Part shown: one piece after another, positions 38,251-48,952 of the stretch
Position numbering within the stretch: the stretch's first letter is position 1
Layout of the letters: every line of letters starts with the position of its first letter
NCBI RefSeq assembly: GCF_024679095.1
Contig: NC_066520.1
Location: 8,674,509-8,738,508, forward strand
Direction: 5' to 3'
Source of the DNA: Eriocheir sinensis
Taxonomy: Eukaryota; Arthropoda; Malacostraca; Decapoda; Varunidae
Length of the DNA stretch: 64,000 nucleotides
Notes under the pieces: generated by a model
Told to the model about the DNA's origin: nothing
What the model saw: the letters and a program-made list of their open reading frames with translations, nothing else
Database searches by the model: none
Position numbers and translations under genes: made by a program

Positions 38251-38725
38251 TTTTTTTCCCTTCTCCATTCACTTTATTGTCCTTCCTTCCTTCCATTCCT
38301 TCAGCCTTCCTCTCCTTCTCTGTTTTAGCCCATCACCCCTCCTCCTCCCCCCCCCAAATCTTCATACGACTCTCTTGCTCTCCCTCCCTTATATTATTTT
38401 CCTCTCTCCCTTCCCTTACCATTCCTTCCCTTCCCTCCATCTGCCCAGTCCAGAATTTCATTACTAGGCAAGGGAGAGGGGGGGGGGGAGCGGGAGAGGG
38501 GGATCGGGGAGGCTCTAAGAGGGTACTGATGTGTCCAAGGAACCGAGGAAAATAGAGGAGAGAAAAAGAGGGTAAGGGTAAGGGTAAGGGAAAAACGGAA
38601 TGAGAAAGAGAAGGAGGGTAGGAGGAGGAATAATTTCGCGTTTCTTCCGAGCGAGGTTCTTTAAGAATCCCACAAAGTCCAATTCTGTGGATCACCAAAA
38701 TGTGCACGGCTGTCTGAAGAGGGGC

Positions 38726-38729
<4 letters not shown>

Positions 38730-38816
<87 letters not shown>

Positions 38817-39015
38817 ATGAAAATAAAGAAAACAAAAATATGAGGACCTGGAATAGACTAGACTTGTTTACCTAAAAAAAAAAAAAAATAGAAACCAGAC
38901 GAAAATAGAGAAATATCCGAGGTTGAACTGAAACTAAAAGCAAAAAGAAAGAAAAAAGAAGAGACGCAGACTAAAGAAGAAAAGGTTTTCCACTGCGTGA
39001 GGGAATTAAATAAAG

Positions 39016-39068
<53 letters not shown>
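38730..39068. repeat. (GT)n and (CA)n microsatellites
   Basis: A GT run of ~43 units (38,730-38,815), ~200 bp of A-rich sequence, then a CA run of ~25 units (39,018-39,068). The motifs are complementary, so the two arrays could pair as an inverted repeat. Confidence 0.96.
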
Positions 39069-39069
<1 letters not shown>

Positions 39070-39072
<3 letters not shown>

Positions 39073-39970
39073 CTTCACTCAGCCTCATGTCCCTACCTTC
39101 AGCACGTTTACTCCGCACTCCCCCCACTCCCCTCTTACACTCCCCTACGTCCTTACCCCCCCCCCCCCCCTCGGCTCCAAAGTAAAAGCTCCTCCGTTCC
39201 CTCCGCCATTCCTCCACAGTACCGCACTCAATAAATTTATACGGCTTTTACCCGCCCCTGCTCCTATTGTTGCTGCTGATGTTTTTTATTGCAACTACTT
39301 CTGCTACTTATTCTGCTACTACTTCTACTTATGCTGCGTCTACTACTACTCCCGCTACTACTGTTCTCGCTACTATTATTATGAGGCCGATTTTCTCTCT
39401 CTTACTCTTGCTCCTGTTCTCGTTCTCGTTTTTCCTCGTTATCATCATCATTTTCATAGTTATCATCATTGCCAAAGGTGTGTTCTTTCGGCCACTCAGA
39501 GCACGCGGGTTACTACGTCTCATTTTCCGTTCGTCGCAAGGGTCGAGTTCGCCGCACGAAGAAAACACACAAACCGCAGACTTTTCTACGTGAAGGAGTT
39601 GCGACCTCTCTCCGCGGTGAAATGAGGTGAGGTCGGGCTGGTATAATGGGCGGAGCGGGGCGTTAGGAGGTGAGAAGCCTGGCACCTGAGCTTGAAGTCC
39701 TGCCGCCTCGGGAGCTATGTCGGCACACGACCCTAATGCCCCCTGCTCCCGCCGCCTTTGTCTGTTCCAATTCCAGGACTTTCAACGGTCGGGAAAGGAT
39801 CTGGTTTGCAATATCATCTCATTTTCATGCATAGGAATAGAAGTGTAATGTAATAGATAATAATAATGGCACCAATACTAACACTAACACTAATAATAAG
39901 TAATAGAGTAATCCTACGAGGCCCGTGCTCCTACAGGTGGGCCACAAACACGCCACAGGTTCACTACTCA
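39070..39970. other. low-complexity then GC-richer unique sequence
   Basis: Triplet-rich TAC/TGC sequence (39,260-39,470) is followed by ~450 bp of GC-richer complex sequence. It lies 3' (minus strand) of the signal-peptide exon candidate. I could not find a convincing next exon. Confidence 0.55.
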
Positions 39971-39971
39971 C

Positions 39972-40038
39972 CGGGAAGGAGCACCGTCAGCAGCCACACG
40001 GGCAGGAGCCTCCCCTGGAAAGATAAGAAAAGGCGCAT
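39972..40038 (-). CDS. candidate first coding exon encoding a signal peptide
   Basis: On the minus strand an ATG at 40,038-40,036 opens 22 codons: MRLFLSFQGR, then the hydrophobic core LLPVWLLTVLLP, and the first base of a split Gly/Val/Ala-type codon. The frame ends at a strong donor, CCCG|GTGAGT, between 39,972 and 39,971 (phase 1). Phase-1 introns after a signal peptide are common in secreted proteins. Alternatively the good acceptor CTTATCTTTCCAG|GG at 40,015 would make a 43-bp internal exon in the same frame. The initiation context is weak, no downstream exon was found and I do not recognise the product. It may be chance or a decayed exon. Confidence 0.3.
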
Positions 40039-40058
40039 AAGGTCACGGTTTCTCAAGG

Positions 40059-40214
40059 TATAGGTCGCGGGAGGCTGCTGTCTGGATCATTGCCTCTCTG
40101 CCATACGCAACATACTCTGCATCAACGTATTAAGTATATAGGTCGCGAAAGGCCGCTGTCTAGACCATCGCCTCGCCCCCATGCACAACATACATTTTGC
40201 ATCATCGTATAAAG
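40059..40214. repeat. 78-bp tandem duplication
   Basis: Two diverged copies start TATAGGTCGCG (40,059 and 40,137) and share CAACATAC and GCATCA-CGTAT-AAGTA. It lies just upstream (minus strand) of the signal-peptide exon candidate. Read on minus it contains CCTATATACTTAA, a possible TATA-like word. Confidence 0.85.
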
Positions 40215-40329
40215 TATGGATAATGGCTGACAAAACCTCGTTAGGGCGTATCTATCCTCAGACAAGCGGGTGTAGCATCTTAAACATACTGAAGTGAGAG
40301 GGAGGAGAAAGCTTTGCGCGCCTTGCCTC

Positions 40330-40965
40330 CATCCCTTAAAAAAAAACATCACTGGCTGCCTCTTCCCTCCGTCCCTTCCCTCGCATTCCACTCCCACAGA
40401 TCTGTTCTGTATCACCCCTCCCTTCCTTGCCTCCTCCCCTCAAAACCATCCCAATACTGGCCTCCTCTTCCTTCCATTCCTTTCCTCGCCTTCCATTTCC
40501 ACTGCCCTGTTCTGCTTTATCCCTTCCTTCCTTGCCTCCTCAAATACCCCATCCCTATCCTCTTCTTCCCTCCATCCCTTCCCTCGCCCTCCACTCCCCC
40601 AGCCCTGTTCTGTATCACCCCTCCCTTCCTTGCCTCCTCCCCTCAAGACCATCCTAATACTGGCCTCATCTTCCCTTCATTCCTTTCCTCGACTTCCATT
40701 TCCACTGCCCTGTTCTGCTCTACCCCTTCCTTCCTTGCCTCCTCAAATACAACATCCCTATCCTCTTCTTTCCTCCATCCAATAACTAACCCTCCATTTT
40801 CACTGCCCTGTTCTACGTTACCCCTTCCTTCCTTGCCTCCTCAAATACTCCATCCCTATCCTCTTCTTTTCTTCATCCCTTTCCTCGCCCTTCACTCCCA
40901 CACCCGTTCTGTTTCACCCTTTCCTACCTTGCCTCCTCCCGTCAAAACCTCACTGTCTATAAAAG
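40330..40965. repeat. ~110-120-bp pyrimidine-rich minisatellite, about 5 copies
   Basis: Units carry CCTTCCTTGCCTCCTC, CCTCGCCTTCCATTTCCACTG and CCCTGTTCTG. Two unit types (ending CCCTCAAAACCATCC or CAAATACCCCATCCC) alternate. It is clearly related to the decayed end of the 37.5-38.25 kb array. Confidence 0.88.
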
Positions 40966-41109
40966 CCTGTGGACACCCTAGCCAGAGTGTGCAGCATCCC
41001 TGTTCACTCCTGACGATTATACTATGGGCTGTATTCTTAATCACTTCGGCGCAAAAGCAGACATATTTGATAAAGCTTTCGTATAAGTTTTGGGCGCTTC
41101 TAAGGGTAC

Positions 41110-41335
41110 TTCAACCTCTTGGCTGCGAATTTCCTACCAGAAGACCTCGCCAAGCTACATGAGTGGAGCAAAAAGTGTCTGCTACAATTCAATGAGGAAA
41201 AATGTAAAGTCCTGCACCTTGGGAGGGGTTATCCAGCACACCAATACCACATGGAAAACACTCCACTATCCAGCACCGAGGCAGAGAAAGACCTGGGACT
41301 CTATATTACCAGGCTACCAGTGAAGGCCAAATCCG
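41110..41335 (+). mobile_element. reverse transcriptase fragment of a fourth non-LTR family
   Basis: The plus frame from ~41,128 reads LPEDLAKLHEWSKKCLLQFN, then EEKCKVLHLGRG and STEAEKDLGLYIT, and ends at 41,359. This is the thumb region that follows the YADD box in Jockey/CR1-like reverse transcriptases. It differs in sequence from elements A, B and D. It is truncated on both sides (~225 bp) with no tail. Confidence 0.8.
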
Positions 41336-41695
41336 TGCCAATCGCAGCGGACGGGGGGTAGTTTGACGCATTTTCTATACCGTGAGCGTGAAAAAGCACT
41401 CATAAGAACCCAATTACTCTCATTTTTGGCCTTGGGAACTAGTTTGGAGGTAGAGGCGGATGAGTCTATGAATGACGACAGGTAGAGACAGGCACAGCGG
41501 ACAGGAAGACTCATGACGGTAACAGAGTAAGGAAGAAACACAGAGACAGGGGATGCTAGTGTTGAGTCTTAGCGGAAAAAGCCCAAACAGGTGCAGCGAA
41601 ACCCGAATAAATACATTAATCATCGCGAAGTTTTAAGCCACTACTAAGTTTTTTTGCATTCGTTTTGTCCGAATCAAATTTGTACCCGTCTGCGA
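41336..41695. other. unique sequence, no recognised gene
   Basis: Complex sequence between the RT fragment and the next CT array. It may be a further dispersed repeat, but I cannot classify it. Confidence 0.55.
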
Positions 41696-41698
41696 CAC

Positions 41699-41811
<113 letters not shown>

Positions 41812-42226
41812 CTTTCCTGCCTCCCTTAATCTCAGCCATTATTCAAACGTCTCACCCTTCCAAATCTCCCTTGAATTCCTTCCACCCTTTTTCTCGCGTC
41901 GGTGTCCTTCGCTCTCCGTCCTCGTCTTCTTATTTTTCCTTTTTCTTGTCATCCTCGTCCTCGTCTTTTCCTTTACCCGAGGCCAGAGACACATTCCCCT
42001 CTCTCGCCTCCCCTGCCAGCTATTTTCCTCAACAGCATACCTTTCCTTCTTGTCTTCCCCCTTCCCTCTCTTTCTTACGTTCTTTCTCTCTGTCTCTCTC
42101 CCTTTCTTCCTTCAGGGTATCGTGGCAGCTTTGTATCTCTGTAAATCTACATTCCCAAGGTAAAATTTAAGCCTCTGTTATCTTTTATTATTACATCGTG
42201 TGTTTGGGGGAGGAAGGGCGAAAGCC

Positions 42227-42468
42227 GTGTGTGTGTGTGTGTGTGTGTGTGCGTGTGCGTGTGCGTGCGTGCGTGCGTGCGTGCGTACGTGCGTGCGTGT
42301 GCGTGCGTATGTGTGTGTGTGTGTGTGTGTGTTGCGGGGGATTAAGACGAGAGTTAATGGCCAGGTAGGAAAGGAGTGAGATTTTTAAGGCCGGTAAGGG
42401 AAGGTTTAGCGGCGATCCGGCGTGATGAAGGGAATGACCTACTAAAAAGTAGGTGTGTGTGTATGTGT

Positions 42469-42544
<76 letters not shown>

Positions 42545-42587
42545 CTTACTCATACATGAAAGCAAAATGTAAAAAACAAATATATCA

Positions 42588-42670
<83 letters not shown>
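42227..42670. repeat. GT / GTGC, GT and CT microsatellites
   Basis: A GT run with a central GTGC section (42,227-42,331), an interrupted GT run (42,453-42,541) and a CT run (42,592-42,670), separated by unique spacers. Confidence 0.96.
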
Positions 42671-42673
<3 letters not shown>

Positions 42674-42950
42674 CGTTCCATTCCGTCACCGCCCCCTCCT
42701 TTACAGTAGCAAAAAAAGAAGGAAAAAAAAAATATATATATAAAACGTGTGGAAAGTTTGCAATTAACTCAACATAAAACCGTAGCAACTTTTATCTACA
42801 TGTCCTCCTTCCTCCTTCCTTCCTCCTCCTTCCTCCTCCCCACTCCCTCCCTCCAACTGAGAACCAAAAATAACAGTCGTATTTTGGGGTTATAAACTTT
42901 GTTAGGTGTCCAGTGCTCTCTCTCTCTCGCATAGTATGTCAACCTGGAGC

Positions 42951-43079
<129 letters not shown>

Positions 43080-43429
43080 CAGGAGGACGTCAACATTGCA
43101 AGGGAAGGAGGAAGAGAGAAAAGAAGCAACGCGACCCTCGGTGAAATGAGCGAAGGGACAAAAGAGAAGGAGGAAGGACAGGCGGGAAGGAGGGAGGGAG
43201 GGAGCGAGGAGGGTGTCTGGGCGTGTGAGTGAAGGATGAAGGGAGGGGAGGGAAGGGGAGGAATGATACATGCTTTCACGGGGAAGGTGTGAAGAGTAAT
43301 GAGGGTAATGAGGAGGGGACGGGAGGAGGGCAGGCGGGCGAGAGGTTCTGTAAGTATTGTTAAAGGCAGCAGAGGACAGACGGATGAGGGCAACACCATG
43401 GGCTAGGGAGAGAGAGGAAGGGAGAGGAA

Positions 43430-44300
43430 GAGGGGAAAGAGTATACAAGGATTGACGCAAGGGAGAAGGGGGAGAAAAGGAAGATAGGTAAGGATGGTAG
43501 GAAAGAAAGAGGGGAGAGAGCGAAACTGAGTGAAAGAAAGAAGAGGAAAGGCGGGAGGATTGTGAAGAGATGAAGGAGGATAGAGGAGAGGAAAGAGTAT
43601 GCAAGGGATGACACAAGGGAGAAGAGCAAGAAAAGGGAGATAGATAAGTAATGAAAAGGAAGGGGCGAGAGAAACTGAGGGAAGGAGAGAAAAGGATGCG
43701 AGGAAGGATTGTGTAGAGATGAAGGAGGATAGAGGAGAGGAAAGAGTATGCAAGGGATGACACAAGGGAGAAGAGCAAGAAAAGGAAGATAGATAAGTAT
43801 TGAAAAGGAAGGGGCGAGAGAAACTGAGGGAAGGAGAGAAAAGGATGCGAGGAAGGATTGTGTAGAGATGAAGGAGAATAGAGGAGAGGAAAAGAAAGGA
43901 AGATAGATAAGTATTGAAAAGGAAAGGGCGAGAGAAACTTAGGGAAGGAGAGAAAAGGATGCGAGGAAGGATTGTGTAGAGATGAAGGAGGATAGAGGAG
44001 AGGAAAGAGTATGCAAGGGATGACACAAGGGAGAAGAGCAAGAAAAGGAAGATAGATAAGTATTGAAAAGGAAAGGGCGAGAGAAACTGAGGGAAGGAGA
44101 GAAAAGGATGTGAGGAAGGATTGTGTAGAGATGAAGGAGGATAGAGGAGAGGAGAGGGTATGCAAGGGATGACGCAAAGGAGGAGAACAAGAAGAGGAAG
44201 ATAGATAAGTATTGAAAAGGAAGGGGCGAGAGAAACTGAGGGAAGGAGAGAAAAGGATGCGAGGAAGGATTCTAAAGAGATGAAGGAAGAAAGAGAGTGA
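43430..44300. repeat. ~150-bp purine-rich minisatellite, about 6 copies
   Basis: AGTATGCAAGGGATGACACA marks units at about 43,440 (diverged), 43,596, 43,745, 44,008 and 44,159. Between 43,745 and 44,008 one unit lacks this ~35-bp block, leaving GAGGAAAAGAAAGGAAG. Other shared words are GATAGATAAGTATTGAAAAG and GGATGCGAGGAAGGATTG. The long minus-strand Ser/Leu/Phe frames are repeat artefacts. Confidence 0.92.
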
Positions 44301-44309
44301 AAAGAGGAT

Positions 44310-44980
44310 GGAGGAGGAGAGAATAAAGTGGATGATGATAGATATATTAAGGAAGAGGGAGCATAGGATAAAAACAGACGACAGGAAGAGAGAAGAAGGA
44401 AGATGAGGAGGGGATACGAGAGGGGAGAGTAGGGAGATGACGAGAAGGAGAGGAGGAGAGAGGAGAGAGACTGTAATAATGATATGGTCAAGAGAACGAG
44501 CTAAGATGAGAAGGGTGAAGGCAGAATTACGGAGAACACATCCCTTTGAAGTGCTAAAATGTATAATACTGCTACACTACCAAGCTTGAGTGTATACAGA
44601 CCTACATATTCCCCAAGTTGAGTTTACTACACATTTTCCTTTTCATATGCAAGAGCTATACGCCGGTCTTAAAGCTGGTACACTCTCACGAGGCGCACAA
44701 GGCTTTCCACATTCACATTTCTGTATTTAAAAAGTTGACCTTATTCTTCTGACCTGAATCGTTTTGTATCGCTTAGTAGGTCCTCCCCCTCCTCTCGATC
44801 CTCTCTTCTGCATATTGACACACTTTGCTTTTCAATGACGTTACACCATATATCTTTCCACATAAGCTTAAGTATACATTCCAGTGAGGTAGTAGCAGTT
44901 TATAGCATACTTTGGTGGCCCGTTTCTACATACATTAATGGATAAAATAGTTGTACGAGTATATGGCAGGCAGACGGAGG
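44310..44980. other. unique sequence, nothing recognised
   Basis: Purine-rich to ~44,530, then AT-rich complex sequence with no domain-bearing frame. Confidence 0.6.
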
Positions 44981-45165
44981 AGGTGTGTGTGTGTGTGCGT
45001 GTGTGTGTGTGTTTATTTTTATCTTTCGTATTTCAGCAGCTTTGAGTCGAGCTACATAAAATGCCCCGGTATTTTATCACACACGACCATATTATTCCCT
45101 AAACGTGTGTGTGTGTGCGCGTGTGTGTGTGTGTGTGCGTGTGTGTGTCTGTGTGTTGTGTCCGT
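44981..45165. repeat. two short (GT)n arrays
   Basis: GT runs at about 44,982-45,012 and 45,104-45,160 flank ~90 bp of unique sequence. Confidence 0.9.
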
Positions 45166-45169
45166 GTGG

Positions 45170-45780
45170 GTGTAACACTGTTTTGAAAGTTTATGTGAAA
45201 GCTGGATTTTTATTTTGCAGAAAAGTTTACATGGGCGTTACAAAGTTTGGAGTGTAAGCTCAAGATGGGTCCGTAAACTTCCACTTTCCCCCCCATTTCC
45301 CCCTACGCTCACCTCTTCCCTCCTCCCTTCCCCTTTCCCCCCCATTTCCCCCTACACTCACCTCTTTCTTCCTCCCTTCCCCTCTCCTCTTCCTCGACCC
45401 TGCCATACGCGAGTTCAAGTTTGGTCCGCAAGAATACAAACCGATGGAATTAATATTAGCAAAACTTGGGTGCCCGCGAGGACGAGGAGGCTGCGGGACG
45501 TGCCTGGCAGCTTTATATAGCGGGACGTCGCGGAGGCTGGGCGTATATTTGATGGCAAACTCATGAAACTTTTTACTCGGAAGCCAGGCGGTCTGATGGA
45601 TATTTCGAGAGCCATCAGCCACTTGGACAAAGATTCTATATGCTCTGTCTTTTTCCTTTCGTTTTCTCTCACACCTTTACCTGTCTGTCTTTGTCTCTTT
45701 GTCTTCTCGGTGTCTGTTTATCTGTCTGTCATTATTTTATCTCTGTGTTTATTTATCTATTCATATATGAATAAAAAAAA
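45170..45780. other. unique sequence with a short C-rich tandem repeat
   Basis: 45,290-45,385 contains two ~62-bp C-rich units (CCCCCCATTTCCCCCTACNC). 45,415-45,650 is GC-richer complex sequence with a TATA-like GCTTTATATAGC at ~45,510. A good acceptor (TTTTTATTTTGCAG) ends at ~45,220 but has no clear partner donor. No gene called. Confidence 0.5.
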
Positions 45781-45880
<100 letters not shown>

Positions 45881-46131
45881 CTCCTTTGTGACTTTTTAGA
45901 CTCTGGATGTATATTGTAACATTTTGGATTCTACACTGCGGATAAAACATACAAAAAAGAACGCATTCGTACTCTTCATAATTAAAATAGAGCAATGTGT
46001 AGATAATTATTTAAATTCTCAAGGTTTTACGGGCTTTGTATTTTCATTACCGGACCAGGTAGAAATATCTGAGAATTCTACAGTGGAGGGAATATGAGAG
46101 GAAAAATAACTAATATTGCGATGTGAAGCTT

Positions 46132-46341
46132 ATGAAGTTCACTTTACTTCGGGTCCGATCCTCCTCCCCTTTGTTGAGTATACTTTTTCTTTTTGCAGAA
46201 GAGGAGCGAAGAAGTGGAGGAATAAAGAGTGAAGAAAAACAGACATTAATTACGTGTCAAGGAGTTAATTGGCCGCGACGTGCGGTTCTTTTATCCCATT
46301 TGTTGAATAATCTTCCTGCAAAAGCCAGAAAACACGAGTAA
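46132..46341 (+). CDS. weak small-ORF candidate, 69 aa, hydrophobic N-terminus
   Basis: ATG at 46,132. The N-terminus MKFTLLRV and then PLLSILFLFA resembles a signal peptide, followed by acidic/basic EEERRSGG and a C-terminus LLNNLPAKARKHE. No known family. Against it, TACTTTTTCTTTTTGCAG (ending ~46,199) inside the frame is a typical splice acceptor, so the sequence may instead be an intron-exon boundary or chance. No promoter or homologue is seen. Confidence 0.15.
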   Translation: MKFTLLRVRSSSPLLSILFLFAEEERRSGGIKSEEKQTLITCQGVNWPRRAVLLSHLLNNLPAKARKHE

Positions 46342-46394
46342 ATCACGGAACGAAATAACACGTGTGTATTCCTTTTACACAACATTTAGTGAAC

Positions 46395-46396
<2 letters not shown>

Positions 46397-46483
<87 letters not shown>
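46397..46483. repeat. (TTA)n microsatellite
   Basis: About 29 uninterrupted TTA units. Confidence 0.97.
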
Positions 46484-46485
<2 letters not shown>

Positions 46486-46815
46486 TTTTGTTGATTTTAT
46501 AGGCCAAGAATGTCAGCTCCTCTGGGGAGTTCAAGAAACGATATATCCAATCATAGTCCATAAGGGGGTAACATTAACCTTAGAAAAGAACAAGTTGCCT
46601 TAATACAAAAGCTATTAACTACTCTGAAATGACTGCAGGTGTTTGGTTTTGACACTTTTTTTTTTTACAGCTAAGGAGACAGTTCAAGGGCGTAAGGAAA
46701 AAAATATAAAAAAAGCCCGCTACTCACTGCTCCTGAATAGAGATCAAAGGAGTGTCCAAAAAGAGAGGTCAATTTCGGGAGGAGAGGTGTCCTGATACCC
46801 TCCTCTTGAAAGAGT

Positions 46816-48919
46816 TCAAGTCGTAGGCAGGAGGAAATACAGATGAAGGAAGATTGTTCCAGAGTTTACCAGCGTGAGGGATGAAAGAATGAAGATGCTG
46901 GTTGACTCTTGTATAAGGGGTTTGGACAGTATAGGGATGAGCATGAGTAGAAGACCTGTGCAGCGGAGCCGCGGGAGAGGAGGAGGAATGCAGTTAGCAA
47001 GTTCAAAAGAGCAGTCAGCATGAAAATATCGATAGAAGATAGAAAGAGAGGCAACATGGCGGCGGAATTTGAGAGGTAGAAGACTATCAGTATGAGGAGG
47101 AGAGTTGATGAGACGAAGAGCCTTTGACTCCACTCTGTCAAGGAGAGCTGTGTGAGTGGACCCCCCCCCCCCCCACACACACACATGAGATGCATCCTCC
47201 GTACGAGGGCGGACAAGGCTCCTGTAAATAGATAGCAATTGTGCGGGGGAGAAGAACTGGCGGTGACGGTACAGAACGCCCAGCCAAGAGGAAGCTGATT
47301 TAGTAACAGAACGCCCAGCCTAGAGGAAGCTGATTTAGTAACAGAACGCCCAGCCTAGAGGAAGCTGATTTAGTAACAGAACGCCCAGCCTAGAGGAAGC
47401 TGATTTAGTAAGAGATGAGATATGAAGTTTCCAGTTGAGATTTTGAGTTAAGGATAGACCGAGAATGTTTAGTGTTGAAGAAAGTGATAGCTGAGTGTTG
47501 TCGAAGAATAGGGGATAGTTATTTGGAAGATTGTGTCGAGTGGGTAGGTGGAGAAACTGTGTTTTTGAGGCGCTGAAGGACACCAGGTTCCTCTTGCCCC
47601 AATCGGAAATAGTAGTAAGGACTGAGGCTAGGCGTTATGTTGCCTCCAGCCTTGAATCGTTAGGTTCCTGTGGAGTGGGTCTTCTATTAAAAGAAGTTGA
47701 GTAATGCAGAGTGGAGTCATCGGCGTAAGAATGGATAGGACAGTTCGTTTTGGAAAGAAGATCATCAATGAACAACAGAAAGAGAGTGGGAGATAGGACA
47801 GAACCCTGTGGGACACCACTGTTAATATGTTTAGGGGAAGAACAGTGACCGTCCACCACAGCAAAAAATAGAACGGTCAGAAAGGAAACTGGAGATAAAG
47901 GTACAGAGAGAAGGATAGAAACCGTAGGAGGGTAGTTTGGAAAGCAAAGATTTGTGCGAGACCCTATCAAATGCTTTTGATATGTCCAGCGCAATAGCAA
48001 ATGTTTCACTGAAACGGCTAAGAGAGGATGACCAAGAGTCAGTTAAGAAGGCAAGGAGATCACCAGTAGAACGCCCCTTGCGGAACCCATACTGGGGATC
48101 AGATAGAAGGTAAGAAGTGGAAAGGTGCTTTTGAATCTTCCGGTTAAGAATTGATTTAAAAGCTTTAGATAGACAGGAAAGTAAAGCTATAGGGCGGTAG
48201 TTTGAGGGATTGGAACGGCCACCCTTCTTAGGCACAGGCTGTACAAAGGCATACTTCCAGCAGGAAGGAAAGGTAGATGTTGATAGGCAGAGACGAAAGA
48301 GTTTGACCAGGCAGGGTGTCAGCACGGAAGCACAGTTTCTAAGGGCAATAGGAGGCACTCCATCAGGTCCATAAGCCTTCTGAGAGTTGAGGCCAGAGAG
48401 GGCATAGAAAACATCATTTGGAAGAATTTTAATAACAGGCATAAAGGAGTCAGAGGGGGGATGAGTAGGAGGAATATGCCCAGAATCGTCCAGGGTGGAG
48501 TTCTTACAGAAAGTCTGAGCGAAGGGTTCAGCCTTAGAGACAGATGAGACGGCAGTGCTGCCGTCAGGGTTAAGGAGAGGAGGGAAAGAGGAAGAAGTGA
48601 AATTGGAGATGTTTTTGGCTAGATGCCAGAAGTCACGGGAAGAATTAGAAGAAGCAAGATGTTGACATTTTCTGTTGATAAAAGAAGTTTTGGTAGGTCG
48701 GAGAATAGATTTGGCACGATTCCGGGCTGAAATGTAAAGGTCAAAGTTAGCGGGTGTTCGAAGGCTCTGGAATCTTTTGTGAGCTGCCTCTCTATCTTTA
48801 ATAGCACGAGAACAAGCATGATTAAACCAAGGCTTTTTAGCATGAGGAGTAGAGAAAGAACGTGGAATGTATGCCTCCATTCCAGAGACAATCACCTCTG
48901 TGATGCGCTGGGCACACAC
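46816..48919 (-). pseudogene. reverse transcriptase and C-terminal region of element D
   Basis: A long open stretch (48,919-47,831) contains KAYGPDGVPPIALRN, NYRPIALLSCLSKAFKSIL (RT motif 2), DPQYGFRKGRSTGDLLAFL and AIALDISKAFDRV (catalytic Asp). An extra T near 47,865 shifts the frame, which goes on as INSGVPQGSVLSPTLF and IHSYADDSTLHYS (catalytic Y-A-D-D). It meets TAA at 47,635-47,637, then continues LVSFSASKTQFLHLP and LNILGLSL to a tandem duplication (47,271-47,410). Beyond this, SIYRSLVRP, LLDRVESKALRLINS and FRRHVASLSIFYRYFH remain readable. Not functional. Confidence 0.92.
47271..47410. repeat. 35-bp unit in 4 tandem copies inside element D
   Basis: Units at 47,271, 47,306, 47,341 and 47,376 contain ACAGAACGCCCAGCC then GAGGAAGCTGATTTAGTA. 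The first has CAAG and the other three CTAG, so the last three derive from one another. On the minus strand the unit encodes part of TKSASSRLGVLY. Since 35 is not a multiple of three, each copy shifts the frame. Confidence 0.95.
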
Positions 48920-48952
48920 AGAGGGGTCTCTCTCCTGGAAGCAGTAATCATT

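Noticed and set aside
45505..45525. TATA box in GCTTTATATAGC
   Set aside because: A single TATA-like word with no initiator, exon or transcript evidence.
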